Origin: Lacrimispora sp. BS-2
Lineage (GTDB): Bacteria > Bacillota > Clostridia > Lachnospirales > Lachnospiraceae
Length of the DNA stretch: 64,000 nucleotides
Assembly (NCBI RefSeq): GCF_040207125.1
Contig: NZ_CP157940.1
Location: forward strand, 3,906,001 to 3,970,000
Direction of reading: 5' to 3'
The notes beneath the pieces are model-generated. The model saw nothing but the letters and a program-made list of their open reading frames with translations, did no database searches and was not told the origin of the DNA. The position numbers and the translations under genes are program-made. Of this stretch, positions 1 through 10,170 are shown one piece after another. Each line of letters opens with the position of its first letter. Position 1 is the stretch's first letter.

Positions 1-1320
1 ATGGTGCTCAACCTGGAAGAGGATAACGTTGGTGCGGTATTATTAGGTAGTGGCGCTATCAGCGAGGGCGATACGGTTAAGACTACCGGGCGAGTGGTGG
101 AAGTACCTGTTGGCGATGCATTGACCGGACGTGTTGTAAATGCGTTAGGACAGCCCATTGATGGAAAAGGACCGGTCCAGACAGACAAATTCCGTAAGAT
201 CGAGCGTGTGGCTCATGGAGTTATTGACAGAAAATCAGTAGACACCCCTCTTCAGACAGGTATTAAGGCTATTGATGCCATGATCCCCATCGGAAGAGGA
301 CAGCGTGAGCTGATCATCGGCGACCGCCAGACCGGAAAGACGGCGATTGCCATTGATACCATTATTAACCAGAAGGGCCAGGGAGTTCATTGTATTTATG
401 TTGCCATTGGCCAGAAGGCATCTACGGTTGCCAATATTGTTAAGACACTGGAAGAGTACGGTGCAATGGATTATACCACCATTGTTGTATCCACTGCTTC
501 CGATTTAGCTCCTCTTCAGTATATTGCTCCATATTCCGGATGCGCCATTGGAGAGGAATGGATGGAAAACGGAGAGGACGTATTGGTTGTTTACGATGAT
601 TTAAGTAAACATGCAGCCGCTTACCGTACCCTGTCCCTGCTGCTTAAGAGACCGCCGGGCCGTGAAGCATACCCTGGTGATGTTTTCTATCTGCATTCCA
701 GACTGCTGGAGAGAGCCTCCAGGCTTTCAGAGGAGCTGGGAGGAGGTTCTTTAACAGCCCTTCCCATCATTGAGACCCAGGCAGGTGACGTGTCCGCATA
801 TATTCCGACCAATGTTATTTCCATTACAGACGGACAGATTTATCTGGAGACAGAGATGTTTAATTCCGGTTTCCGTCCTGCCATCAACGCAGGTCTTTCC
901 GTATCCCGTGTAGGCGGCTCCGCTCAGATCAAGGCTATGAAGAAGATCGCAGCTCCTATCCGTGTGGAACTGGCACAGTACCGCGAGCTTGCAAGCTTTG
1001 CGCAGTTTGGTTCCGAGCTTGATAAGGAAACAGCAGAGCAGCTTGCCCAGGGCGAGAGGATCAGAGAGGTATTAAAGCAGGGCCAGTATCAGCCGATGCC
1101 GGTTGAATACCAGATCATCATTATCTTTGCAGCGACCAAGAAGCTGCTCCTGGATATTCCTACCAGGAAAATCCTTGATTTTGAAAAGGCTTTGACCAGT
1201 TTTATTGATACCAAATATTCTGAAGTTCCCGCAAGCATCCGCGAGACAAAGCAGATCACGCCTGAGACAGAGGAATTGCTGGTAAAGGCAATTAACGAAT
1301 GCAAAGCAGGTGTTTTTTAA
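1..1320 (+). CDS. atpA: F1F0 ATP synthase subunit alpha (5' end outside window)
   Basis: Nucleotide-binding, non-catalytic alpha subunit of the F1 head. The frame is open from base 1. The Walker A motif GDRQTGKT falls at visible residues 107-114, against about 170 in full-length homologues, so about 60 N-terminal residues (the beta-barrel domain) lie upstream and the ATG at base 1 is probably internal. The C-terminal helical domain is complete, ending at TAA 1318-1320. It is followed after 16 bases by the gamma gene in the standard alpha-gamma-beta-epsilon order, so this is the distal end of an atp operon whose a, c, b and delta genes should lie just outside the window. Confidence 0.97.
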   Translation: MVLNLEEDNVGAVLLGSGAISEGDTVKTTGRVVEVPVGDALTGRVVNALGQPIDGKGPVQTDKFRKIERVAHGVIDRKSVDTPLQTGIKAIDAMIPIGRGQRELIIGDRQTGKTAIAIDTIINQKGQGVHCIYVAIGQKASTVANIVKTLEEYGAMDYTTIVVSTASDLAPLQYIAPYSGCAIGEEWMENGEDVLVVYDDLSKHAAAYRTLSLLLKRPPGREAYPGDVFYLHSRLLERASRLSEELGGGSLTALPIIETQAGDVSAYIPTNVISITDGQIYLETEMFNSGFRPAINAGLSVSRVGGSAQIKAMKKIAAPIRVELAQYRELASFAQFGSELDKETAEQLAQGERIREVLKQGQYQPMPVEYQIIIIFAATKKLLLDIPTRKILDFEKALTSFIDTKYSEVPASIRETKQITPETEELLVKAINECKAGVF

Positions 1321-1336
1321 AGGCAGGTGAACAATC

Positions 1337-2191
1337 ATGGCATCCATTAGGGATATCAAACGAAGAAGAGACAGTATTTCCAGTACCGAACAGATCACGA
1401 AAGCCATGAAGCTCATATCTACCGTTAAGCTGCAGAAGTCCAAAGCAAAGGCGGAGGAATCCAAACCTTATTACGACATGATGTTTGATACCATAGGTTC
1501 CATGCTGCGCAAGTCCGGCAGTATTGAACATAAGTATTTAAAGTCAGGCGACTCTAAGCGGAAGGCAGTCATCGTCATCACTTCAAACCGTGGACTGGCA
1601 GGGGGCTATAACAGCAACATTGCCAAGATGGTTCATGGGGATGAGAGGCTTGCGCCAGAGCTTACGGATGTTTACGCCATTGGACGGAAAGGGAAGGAAG
1701 CACTGGTGAGAAGGGGATATACGGTTGCTGCGGATTATTCCGAAGTGATCAATGAACCGATCTACCGCGATGCGGCCGATATTACCATGGAGCTTTTAGA
1801 CGCCTTTGGACAGAACCGGATAGGTGAAATTTATCTGGCTTATACATCTTTTAAGAATACTGTAACCCAAATACCGACTCTTAAAAAGCTTCTCCCGGTT
1901 GAAATGGAAAAGGAAAGTGAAAAGACGGATCTGACTTTAATGAATTATGAGCCGGATGAGGACCAGGTATTGGATTCCATTATTCCTAAGTATATGAGCA
2001 GCATGATCTATGGCGCTTTGCTGGAGGCCGTTGCAAGTGAGAACGGGGCCAGAATGGCAGCCATGGACTCTGCGACCAATAATGCGGAAGAGATGATAGA
2101 AGAACTTGGACTGGCGTATAACCGGGCAAGACAGGGTTCCATTACCCAGGAGCTTACCGAGATCATAGCCGGAGCCAATGCGATTTCATAA
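1337..2191 (+). CDS. atpG: F1F0 ATP synthase subunit gamma
   Basis: Central-stalk rotor subunit that couples c-ring rotation to the beta catalytic sites. The 284-residue length is normal. The N-terminal helix starts MASIRDIKRRRDSISSTEQI, with the usual ITKAMKLI segment, and the C-terminal helix contains ATNNAEEMIEEL and the RQGSITQELTEI motif typical of gamma. The start ATG follows an AGGCAGGTG ribosome binding site. It lies 16 bases after atpA and 57 bases before atpD, in one operon. Confidence 0.97.
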   Translation: MASIRDIKRRRDSISSTEQITKAMKLISTVKLQKSKAKAEESKPYYDMMFDTIGSMLRKSGSIEHKYLKSGDSKRKAVIVITSNRGLAGGYNSNIAKMVHGDERLAPELTDVYAIGRKGKEALVRRGYTVAADYSEVINEPIYRDAADITMELLDAFGQNRIGEIYLAYTSFKNTVTQIPTLKKLLPVEMEKESEKTDLTLMNYEPDEDQVLDSIIPKYMSSMIYGALLEAVASENGARMAAMDSATNNAEEMIEELGLAYNRARQGSITQELTEIIAGANAIS

Positions 2192-3643
<1,452 letters not shown>

Positions 3644-3654
3644 GGGGTGGGAAT

Positions 3655-4053
3655 ATGGCTGATTTATTCAAACTGCAGATCATCACACCGGAACGAAAGT
3701 TTTACGAGGGAGAGGCTTCCATGGTGGAGCTTACTACCACGGAAGGGGATATCGGCGTATACCGGAATCATATTCCCATGACTGCTATCGTTGCCCCGGG
3801 AGTCTTAAAGATTCACGAGGAAGACGGAGTGAAGGAAGCGGCCCTGATGTCTGGTTTTACTGAAATCTTACCGGAGAAGATCGTCATAATGGCGGAAGTT
3901 GTTGAATGGCCGGGAGAGATCGATGCAAACCGTGCAGAGGAGGCTAAGATCCGTGCAGAACGCCGCTTAAAGGAACAGAGCGGAGAAATTGATATTGTTA
4001 GAGCGGAAGCTGCTCTGAAAAGGGCTCATATAAGGCTTTCACTTACAAAGTAA
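3655..4053 (+). CDS. atpC: F1F0 ATP synthase subunit epsilon
   Basis: Epsilon subunit of the central stalk; in the family it also inhibits ATP hydrolysis. It has 132 residues: an N-terminal beta sandwich (about 1-85) with the typical TPERKFYEGEA and TTEGDIGVYRNHIPM segments, then a C-terminal helical hairpin with RAEEAKIRAERRLKEQ. A strong GGGGGTGGG ribosome binding site overlaps the end of atpD. It is the last gene of the operon, with a terminator hairpin four bases after its stop codon. Confidence 0.97.
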   Translation: MADLFKLQIITPERKFYEGEASMVELTTTEGDIGVYRNHIPMTAIVAPGVLKIHEEDGVKEAALMSGFTEILPEKIVIMAEVVEWPGEIDANRAEEAKIRAERRLKEQSGEIDIVRAEAALKRAHIRLSLTK

Positions 4054-4056
4054 TGC

Positions 4057-4098
4057 AAAGGGATTTGGACCTTGTGAAACAGGTTCAAATCCCTTTTT
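4057..4098 (+). terminator. Rho-independent terminator of the atp operon
   Basis: The arms AAAGGGATTTG and CAAATCCCTTT (4057-4067, 4085-4095), extended inwards by ACCT/AGGT, enclose an 8-10 base loop. The stem runs into a T run at 4094-4098. Confidence 0.9.
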
Positions 4099-4175
4099 CT
4101 ATGACAAATGAATTTTTCCAAATGGGAAGTGGAACTGGGGATAATACGGTATCTATGGATTAAACCCTTTTTTTG

Positions 4176-4184
4176 TGGTATACT
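4176..4184 (+). promoter_or_regulatory. Extended -10 promoter element
   Basis: TGGTATACT is an extended -10 (TGn-TATACT) 35 bases before the nucleotidyltransferase ATG. No good -35 is visible at the expected position. Seen by eye only. Confidence 0.45.
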
Positions 4185-4218
4185 ATTAGGCAGATTAAAC
4201 AAACAGGGAGATAGTATT

Positions 4219-5148
4219 ATGAAGAAAACATCATTAGTGATTATGGCGGCGGGCATTGGCAGCCGGTTTGGCGGGGGCATCAAACAGCTGGAGCCGGTAG
4301 GACCAAGCGGTGAGATTATCATGGACTATTCCATATACGATGCTTTAAACGCCGGATTTGACAAAGTCGTGTTCATCATAAGAAAGGATCTGGAACAGGA
4401 TTTTAAGGAGATCATTGGAAAGAGAATCGAAAAGATCGCTCATGTGGAGTACGCCTATCAGGAGCTGGATGACCTTCCCCCAGGCTATAGGAAACCGGCT
4501 GACAGAACAAAACCATGGGGAACCGGCCAGGCGCTTTTATGTGCCAGATCGGTGATCCATGAACCCTTTGTGGTGATCAATGCGGATGACTATTATGGAA
4601 AAGAAGGTTTTATAAAGATTCATGAATATCTGGTAAATGAGATGGATCCAATGTCAAAGCCTTTTGATATCTGTATGGGAGGATTTGTTTTGGGCAACAC
4701 CTTAAGCGAAAATGGAGGGGTCACCAGAGGAGTATGCCAGGTAGATGAAAGAGGGATACTGAAAGAGGTCACAGAGACATACGAGATCAGACGGTGTGAA
4801 GACTGGGCAGAGGGCCGCAGTGAGGAAGGAAACCCGGTAAAGATCCCCCTGGATCAAAATGTTTCCATGAATATGTGGGGACTTTCCCCAGCCTTTCTTG
4901 AGGAGCTGGAGAGAGGCTTTCCAGAGTTTTTAGCCGGTTTAAAAGAAGGGGATGTAAAAACAGAATATCTGCTTCCTAAGATCATCGATAAGCTGGTTCA
5001 TTCCCAAAAAGCCCAGGTAAGGGTGCTGGAAACAAGAGACCGGTGGTTTGGCGTGACCTATAAAGAGGACAAGCCTGCTGTCGCTGCTGCGATCAGGGGC
5101 CTGGTTTCAGAAGGTGTGTATCCGGAGCGCCTGTTTGATGTGAGGTAA
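4219..5148 (+). CDS. Sugar-phosphate nucleotidyltransferase (NTP-transferase fold)
   Basis: Predicted to transfer a nucleotidyl group to a sugar 1-phosphate. The 309-residue protein begins with a Rossmann-type nucleotide-binding loop (VIMAAGIGSRFGGGIKQ) in place of the common GxGTRL...PK signature. It has the metal-binding segment VINADDYYG, a GTGQALL motif and a WFGVTYKED stretch near the C-terminus. The start chosen is the ATG at 4219, preceded by CAGGGAG; an in-frame ATG at 4108 lies upstream of the apparent promoter and has no ribosome binding site. It is monocistronic, with a hairpin on each side. It is a close paralogue, of the same length, of the gene at 11246. The substrate is unknown. 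Confidence 0.82.
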   Translation: MKKTSLVIMAAGIGSRFGGGIKQLEPVGPSGEIIMDYSIYDALNAGFDKVVFIIRKDLEQDFKEIIGKRIEKIAHVEYAYQELDDLPPGYRKPADRTKPWGTGQALLCARSVIHEPFVVINADDYYGKEGFIKIHEYLVNEMDPMSKPFDICMGGFVLGNTLSENGGVTRGVCQVDERGILKEVTETYEIRRCEDWAEGRSEEGNPVKIPLDQNVSMNMWGLSPAFLEELERGFPEFLAGLKEGDVKTEYLLPKIIDKLVHSQKAQVRVLETRDRWFGVTYKEDKPAVAAAIRGLVSEGVYPERLFDVR

Positions 5149-5156
5149 AAAAAGTG

Positions 5157-5200
5157 CGGTTTTCTGATGGCTTGCCCATGGGAAAACCGTATTTTCTTTT
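5157..5200 (+). terminator. Rho-independent terminator
   Basis: Stem CGGTTTTC (5157-5164) pairs with GAAAACCG (5182-5189). It is followed by the T-rich tract ATTTTCTTTT. Confidence 0.8.
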
Positions 5201-5212
5201 CATAGGATATAG

Positions 5213-5241
5213 CACCTTACCTTTTTGTTTTGCATACTATA
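5213..5241 (+). promoter_or_regulatory. Possible sigma-K-type sporulation promoter
   Basis: CACC at 5213-5216, a 16-base spacer, then CATACTATA at 5233-5241 match the mother-cell sigma-K consensus (mACm, 16-17 bases, CATAnnnTA). A sigma-A reading also exists in the same bases (TTGTTT 5225-5230, 17-base spacer, TATAAG 5248-5253), so the assignment is tentative. Confidence 0.45.
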
Positions 5242-5278
5242 GTGTTGTATAAGCAGAAAGCAGGGAGTGATAACAGTC

Positions 5279-5992
5279 GTGCCCATTTACCCGGATTATA
5301 CTTATGGAAACAAATCTCAGGAACTGGAGCCATATATGCTTTATGGTGACAGGAGTGCTGCAGGGCGTTCCTTGGAAAGAAGGGATTCTATCGTACAGGA
5401 TTTGGAATATCTACAGGGAATGTACCCAGGACATATGAAACAATTGCAGGAATATGTAGTTTCAGCGTGTGATCATCTGGATTATAAGAACAGTCCCATG
5501 TATGACGAATATCCGGACCGAATGATGATTAACCAGATCTGCGATTCTATATGCGATCAGATACGTAAGGATGGCATTCTGATGGATGAAGTGGCAGAAG
5601 GACCAGATTATGCAGAAACGACGGCTGCGGAGCAAGAACTGGCGGAACAGATGGAGTGGGGCGCAGAAGAGATGGATGAATCGGATCTGCTGTCCCAGGA
5701 CCGTGGTTCCACATGGGATCCGTGGGGGCCAAGAGGACCAAGAGGACCAAGGGGGCCGAGAGGACCAAGAGGGCCAAGGGGACCCAAAGGGCCGTGGGGA
5801 CCTTGCGGGCCGTGGGGGCCTTGCGGGCCGGGAGGCCATTGCGGGCCAGGAGGCCGTTGCGGTCCATGGGGTCCATGGGGACCGAGAGGTCCGTGGAGCC
5901 AGAGGTCCGACGGTATGCTGGATGGCGTCGTAAACGTGCTTCTGCTTAATGAGATGCACCGCAGGAGATGCCGCAGCGGACTTTGCAGATAA
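5279..5992 (+). CDS. Collagen-like Gly-Pro-X repeat protein, probable spore surface protein
   Basis: Function not recognised by homology. The 237-residue protein has an acidic N-terminal part (about 1-149) and then 19 Gly-X-Y triplets (about 150-206), mostly GPR and GPW. Several triplets contain Cys (GPC, GHC, GRC), which could cross-link chains. The tail ends in a basic Cys-containing segment ([10 protein letters not shown]). No signal peptide or membrane segment is visible. The GTG at 5279 is preferred because AGGGAG at 5262-5267 is 11 bases upstream; the GTG at 5267 would overlap that site. The collagen-like repeats and the sigma-K-like promoter suggest a spore coat or exosporium component; that role is inference. 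Confidence 0.7.
   Translation: MPIYPDYTYGNKSQELEPYMLYGDRSAAGRSLERRDSIVQDLEYLQGMYPGHMKQLQEYVVSACDHLDYKNSPMYDEYPDRMMINQICDSICDQIRKDGILMDEVAEGPDYAETTAAEQELAEQMEWGAEEMDESDLLSQDRGSTWDPWGPRGPRGPRGPRGPRGPRGPKGPWGPCGPWGPCGPGGHCGPGGRCGPWGPWGPRGPWSQRSDGMLDGVVNVLLLNEMHRRRCRSGLCR
5726..5896 (+). repeat. Gly-Pro-X coding repeat (19 triplets)
   Basis: In-frame 9-bp repeats encode six GPR, one GPK and then mixed GPW, GPC, GHC and GRC triplets. Codon third positions vary between units (gga/ggg, cca/ccg, aga/agg), so the repeat is kept at protein level and is not a recent DNA expansion. Confidence 0.9.
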
Positions 5993-6004
5993 GAAAAAGG
6001 AAAG

Positions 6005-6034
6005 CAGCTGTCCCTGGCAGGACGGCTGTTTTTT
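6005..6034 (+). terminator. Rho-independent terminator after the collagen-like gene
   Basis: CAGCTGTCC and GGACGGCTG (one G-T pair) enclose a 6-base loop, followed by six T. Confidence 0.88.
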
Positions 6035-6095
6035 ATATGGTTAGCAGAGCTGCCCATTCTATGTAACGTTTAACGAATGTTTAAGAAAGTTTTCA

Positions 6096-6124
6096 TTGTA
6101 GTTTTGGATATTATTGTATACAAT
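6096..6124 (+). promoter_or_regulatory. Sigma-A-like promoter
   Basis: TTGTAG (6096-6101), a 17-base spacer and TACAAT (6119-6124). The -10 lies inside the palindrome ATTGTATACAAT (6113-6124). The leader before the next gene would be about 115 bases. Confidence 0.5.
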
Positions 6125-6179
6125 AAAGAAGATAAGGTTGAAAGAAAAAGACTTTCTGCCCTCCGTTTGTGAATTGAAC

Positions 6180-6197
6180 GGATATGCATGCATATCC
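6180..6197. promoter_or_regulatory. Perfect 18-bp palindrome in leader, possible operator
   Basis: GGATATGCATGCATATCC is its own reverse complement. It lies about 50 bases downstream of the predicted start of transcription and 47 bases before the next start codon. No T run follows, so it is not a terminator. Confidence 0.45.
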
Positions 6198-6244
6198 AGT
6201 TGATTCATTAGTACACAAAATTGCAAAAACAGAGGAAATTTGAG

Positions 6245-8722
6245 ATGAATCGATTGGTAAAAAAAATAGGAATTTTATCTGCGGTTTTTGTAGCAGCAAT
6301 CGCAGTTTATTTTATGTGGAACCAGAAAAATACGGAAAAAAATGATGTTATGGTATATACCTCCATGGATGAGGCGGCTTTGCCCGTAGTATATTCGGAT
6401 ATGTACGGAAGAAAGATGAACCTTCTCCATGGGTATACCCAGGATATGAAGCAGGCGGTTTCCCGGGAAGCCCTTACCGTCCTGCCTGCGGACCGGTCCA
6501 TGAACATACAGATATCGGATTATAAAGGCAGCATCCAGGGGATCGAGTATGAAGTCCGCAGCATGGACTTAGGACGTCTGGTGGAACGGACAAAGGTGGA
6601 TACGTGGGACCAGGGAGAGGGAGGCGTCACGGCCACCCTTCCCATCCAGAACCTTCTGACAAAGGATAAAGAATACCTTCTCATCCTGTCGCTGGATACC
6701 TCCGGGAATGGAAAACTGCTTTATTATACCCGGATCATGTGGACGGACAGCACCAATGTAAAGGATATGATCGATTTTGCGGTTGATTTCACCACCAGGA
6801 CCTTTGATTATGATCAGGCCCGGCAGCTGACCACTTATCTGGAAACCAGCCAGGGAGAGGATAACAGTTCCCTCGGCCATGTGACCATCCGTTCCAGCTT
6901 TTCCCAGCTTACATGGGGAGGACTTTCGGTGACTCCGGTAGGTGACATAAGGGCGACTCTTAAGGATTTAGATGGAATCATGTGCAGCGTTCAGCTGGAA
7001 TATGAGGTGGAAAGGACCGGAGAGGATAATATTCAGGAGCTGTACGAGGTGGAGGACAGCTTTACTATGAAATGGGACAGCAGGCGTATCTACCTTATGG
7101 ATTTTGAGAGAAATACCAATCAGGTATTTTCCGGCCAAAAGGGGCTTTTTTCCGGAAAAAGGATTATGCTGGGGATTTCAGGCCAGGATGCAATACGAAC
7201 TGCAAAAAGCCCGTCTGGGGATTGCCTGGCCTATGTGGTAAATCGGGATCTATGGACCTTTGACCAGAGCCGGGAACACGCGGTAAAGATATTTTCTTTC
7301 CGAAGCGGTGAAGACGATGGACTTCGCAGCGGCTACAACCAGCACGATATCAGGGTATTGTCGGTCAGTGATAACGGAGATGTGGATTTCCTGGTTTATG
7401 GTTATATGAACCGGGGCATTCACGAGGGGAGCCTGGGAATTGCCATGTATCAGTATAGCAGCCAGGACAATGCCACCACGGAGCGCCTTTTCACTCCTGT
7501 GACCCTGTCCTTTGACATGCTTAAGGAGGAGATTGACCAGCTGGCCCACGTGGGAACCAATGGGATGCTCTATCTGATGGCGGACCGGGCGGTTTACGGT
7601 ATAGATCTAAACAGCAATGAATATATGGTCCTGGCGGATTCCCTGATTGAGGGCGGATACGCGGTCAGCAGCAGGTCGCGCCGCTTTGCATGGCAGGAGG
7701 GCAATGACCATTATGGAGACGAAGTGGTTCATCTCATGGATCTGGACACCGGGGTGAAGCGAGAGATAACCGGCGGTGAGGATAATATTTACAGACCCCT
7801 TGGATTTGTAGGGGATGATTTCATTTACGGAATTGCCAGGAAAGGCGATGTGTGGGTACAGAACGGAAGGACAAAGGATGCTCCCATGTACCGGATCGAA
7901 ATCATGGATCAAAGCGGAAAGATCGTCAAGGAATATGAGCATGAGAATGTTTACATTGCAGATGTGTCCGTGGATGCCAGCCGGATCCATTTAACACAGG
8001 TGACGAAATCCGGTGATCAGTCCTATGTGGCTTCCAAGCAGGATACCATTGTCTGCAATCAGGAGCTGGCAGAGGTCGAGATGGAAGGAATTGGCTGGTA
8101 CGCCTCAGAGGACAGGAGAAAGCTGTATTTTGTCCAGCTGGAGAAAGACGCAGTAAGCCGGGATGTAAAGATCTCGGTTCCCAAAAAGGTTGCCTATGAA
8201 ACCACGGAAGTGGTGGAGCTAAAGGGCAATACAAGAACCCAGGAAAACAAGTTCTATGCATATGGGGGAGGCCATTACCTTGGAAGCAGCCGTAGTTTTA
8301 CCGATGCCCTTGCCCTTGCTTATGATAAAATGGGAGTTGTGACCGATAAGAATCAGGAAATCATATGGAGCCGTGTGAACCGTCCGCCGGTCCGCAACAT
8401 GAAGGAGCCCTTAAAGACCGGAGCAGCCTTTTTGCGGAATCTGGAAGGGTTTACTGAAAACAGCTTCTATGGGGAGGGAGTCCTTATGCTGGATGCCAGG
8501 GGCTGCACCTTAAGCCAGGTACTGTATTTCATCGGACATGGTTGTCCGGTGGCAGCCTACAACCTTCAGGGCGGTTATGTGCTTCTTTCCGGCTATGATT
8601 CCTATAATGTGACGGTCTATAATCCGGTGTCCGGAGAGAGCCAGAAAATGGGCTTAAATGATGCCTCTGCTTATTTTTCAGGTCAGGGAAATGACTTTGT
8701 CTGCGGAGTATTTACAGAATAG
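6245..8722 (+). CDS. Membrane-anchored extracytoplasmic protein, propeller-like, with degenerate C39-like end
   Basis: Family not recognised. The ATG at 6245 is preferred because AGAGGA lies 8 bases upstream; the track extension to 6221 adds no supported residues. The 825-residue product has a basic N-terminus and one membrane segment (about residues 8-24, GILSAVFVAAIAVYFMW), then a long soluble part rich in beta-strand and Gly-Asp turns (YLMDFERNT, IYRPLGFVGDDFIYGI), which looks like propeller repeats. The last 100 residues (FIGHGCPVAAYN...GGYVLLSGYDSYNVTVYNP) resemble a C39-like papain fold, but the N-terminal catalytic Cys and the His before the VLLSGYD strand are missing. It probably acts outside the membrane as a binding or sensing protein. 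It has its own promoter. Confidence 0.7.
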   Translation: MNRLVKKIGILSAVFVAAIAVYFMWNQKNTEKNDVMVYTSMDEAALPVVYSDMYGRKMNLLHGYTQDMKQAVSREALTVLPADRSMNIQISDYKGSIQGIEYEVRSMDLGRLVERTKVDTWDQGEGGVTATLPIQNLLTKDKEYLLILSLDTSGNGKLLYYTRIMWTDSTNVKDMIDFAVDFTTRTFDYDQARQLTTYLETSQGEDNSSLGHVTIRSSFSQLTWGGLSVTPVGDIRATLKDLDGIMCSVQLEYEVERTGEDNIQELYEVEDSFTMKWDSRRIYLMDFERNTNQVFSGQKGLFSGKRIMLGISGQDAIRTAKSPSGDCLAYVVNRDLWTFDQSREHAVKIFSFRSGEDDGLRSGYNQHDIRVLSVSDNGDVDFLVYGYMNRGIHEGSLGIAMYQYSSQDNATTERLFTPVTLSFDMLKEEIDQLAHVGTNGMLYLMADRAVYGIDLNSNEYMVLADSLIEGGYAVSSRSRRFAWQEGNDHYGDEVVHLMDLDTGVKREITGGEDNIYRPLGFVGDDFIYGIARKGDVWVQNGRTKDAPMYRIEIMDQSGKIVKEYEHENVYIADVSVDASRIHLTQVTKSGDQSYVASKQDTIVCNQELAEVEMEGIGWYASEDRRKLYFVQLEKDAVSRDVKISVPKKVAYETTEVVELKGNTRTQENKFYAYGGGHYLGSSRSFTDALALAYDKMGVVTDKNQEIIWSRVNRPPVRNMKEPLKTGAAFLRNLEGFTENSFYGEGVLMLDARGCTLSQVLYFIGHGCPVAAYNLQGGYVLLSGYDSYNVTVYNPVSGESQKMGLNDASAYFSGQGNDFVCGVFTE

Positions 8723-8735
8723 AAAATGCGTTCTC

Positions 8736-8763
8736 TTTACAAATTCGTAAGATATGTTATAAT
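8736..8763 (+). promoter_or_regulatory. Promoter of murA
   Basis: TTTACA (8736-8741), a 16-base spacer and TATAAT (8758-8763), with an upstream TGT giving an extended -10. The start codon is 67 bases downstream of the -10. Confidence 0.75.
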
Positions 8764-8829
8764 CATAAAAGGCTAAAAGATGAAATTTAAGAATTTTGTA
8801 ATAGATAACATGATAATCAGAGGTGTGAA

Positions 8830-10122
8830 ATGGAGCAGTATATTATGAAGGGCGGAAATCCCCTGGTCGGTGAAGTGACCATTGGCGGAGCAAAGAATGC
8901 CGCTTTAGGAATTCTGGCAGCAGCGATCATGACAGATGAGGATGTTCTGATCGATAATCTTCCTGATGTCAGAGATATAAATGTGTTGCTGGAGGCCATA
9001 GAGGAAATTGGTGCAAAGGTGGAACGGATTGACAGACATACGGTCCGCATAAGTGGCAAGACCATCCGGGAAGTTTCGGTAGATGATGAATACATCCGTA
9101 AGATCAGGGCTTCCTATTATTTTATCGGAGCAATGCTTGGCAAATACAAAAGCGCCCAGGTCCCCCTTCCGGGAGGCTGCAACATCGGAAGCAGGCCCAT
9201 TGACCAGCACTTAAAGGGATTCCGGGCTCTTGGGGCTGATGTAAGGATTGAACGCGGGGCAGTGATCGCCCATGCCATTGATCTGGTTGGAAGCCATATC
9301 TATTTAGACGTGGTAAGCGTTGGGGCTACCATCAACGTCATGATGGCGGCAACCCTTGCAGAGGGACAGACAATACTGGAAAACGTGGCAAAAGAGCCTC
9401 ATGTGGTTGACGTGGCGAACTTTTTAAACAGCATGGGCGCCAATATCAAGGGAGCCGGTACGGATACCATCCGTATCCGTGGAGTGAGAAAACTCCATGG
9501 AACCGAATACTCCATCATTCCGGACCAGATTGAAGCAGGTACCTTTATGTGTGCTGCTGCCATTACCCGTGGAGATGTTATGGTAAAAAATGTCATACCA
9601 AAGCATTTGGAGGCCATTTCTGCAAAGCTTTTGGAGATGGGATGCGAGGTCGTGGAATTCGACGATGCGGTTCGTGTGGTCGGAAAATCCCATCAAAAGC
9701 ATACGGATATCAAGACACTTCCCTATCCGGGATTTCCAACCGATATGCAGCCTCAGATGACAGTGACCCTGGCTCTTGCCAGAGGTACCAGCGTGGTCAC
9801 AGAGAGTATTTTTGAAAACCGTTTCCGCTATGTGGATGAGCTTTCCCGTATGGGGGGAAATGTTAAGGTAGAAGGAAATGTAGCCGTTATTGACGGCGTA
9901 AACGGCTTTAGCGGGGCGTTTGTCAACGCTCCTGATCTCCGTGCAGGTGCGGCGCTGGTAATTGCCGGACTAGCTGCGGATGGATATACGGTTGTGGATG
10001 AGATCGGATATATTCAGAGAGGCTATGAATGCTTTGATGAAAAGCTTCAGGGCCTTGGTGCCATGATCGAAAAGGTAGATTCTGAACATGAAGTAAAGAA
10101 ATTCAAATTAAAAGTAGGCTAG
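8830..10122 (+). CDS. murA: UDP-N-acetylglucosamine 1-carboxyvinyltransferase
   Basis: Transfers enolpyruvate from PEP to UDP-GlcNAc, the first committed step of peptidoglycan precursor synthesis in the cytoplasm. The 430-residue length is typical. The substrate-binding Lys22-Asn23 pair sits in GGAKNAAL, and the catalytic, fosfomycin-reactive Cys is Cys117 in PLPGGCNIGSRPID. The late motifs PGFPTDMQPQM and GAALVIAGLAADG are also typical of MurA. AGAGGTG precedes the ATG. It is monocistronic with its own promoter and terminator. Firmicutes often have two MurA copies; this window holds one. Confidence 0.97.
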   Translation: MEQYIMKGGNPLVGEVTIGGAKNAALGILAAAIMTDEDVLIDNLPDVRDINVLLEAIEEIGAKVERIDRHTVRISGKTIREVSVDDEYIRKIRASYYFIGAMLGKYKSAQVPLPGGCNIGSRPIDQHLKGFRALGADVRIERGAVIAHAIDLVGSHIYLDVVSVGATINVMMAATLAEGQTILENVAKEPHVVDVANFLNSMGANIKGAGTDTIRIRGVRKLHGTEYSIIPDQIEAGTFMCAAAITRGDVMVKNVIPKHLEAISAKLLEMGCEVVEFDDAVRVVGKSHQKHTDIKTLPYPGFPTDMQPQMTVTLALARGTSVVTESIFENRFRYVDELSRMGGNVKVEGNVAVIDGVNGFSGAFVNAPDLRAGAALVIAGLAADGYTVVDEIGYIQRGYECFDEKLQGLGAMIEKVDSEHEVKKFKLKVG

Positions 10123-10144
10123 GCGGGGATATTTCCCGCCTTTT
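10122..10144 (+). terminator. Terminator of murA
   Basis: GGCGGG and CCCGCC (10122-10127, 10135-10140) enclose a 7-base loop followed by TTTT. The hairpin overlaps the last base of the murA stop codon. Confidence 0.82.
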
Positions 10145-10170
10145 CCTATTTGGGTGAGCAACGGGCCGGG

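Noticed and set aside
5462..6057. Reverse-strand Pro/Gly-rich frames opposite the collagen-like gene
   Set aside because: They are the mirror of the GPX repeat; no ribosome binding site, and they run across a terminator.
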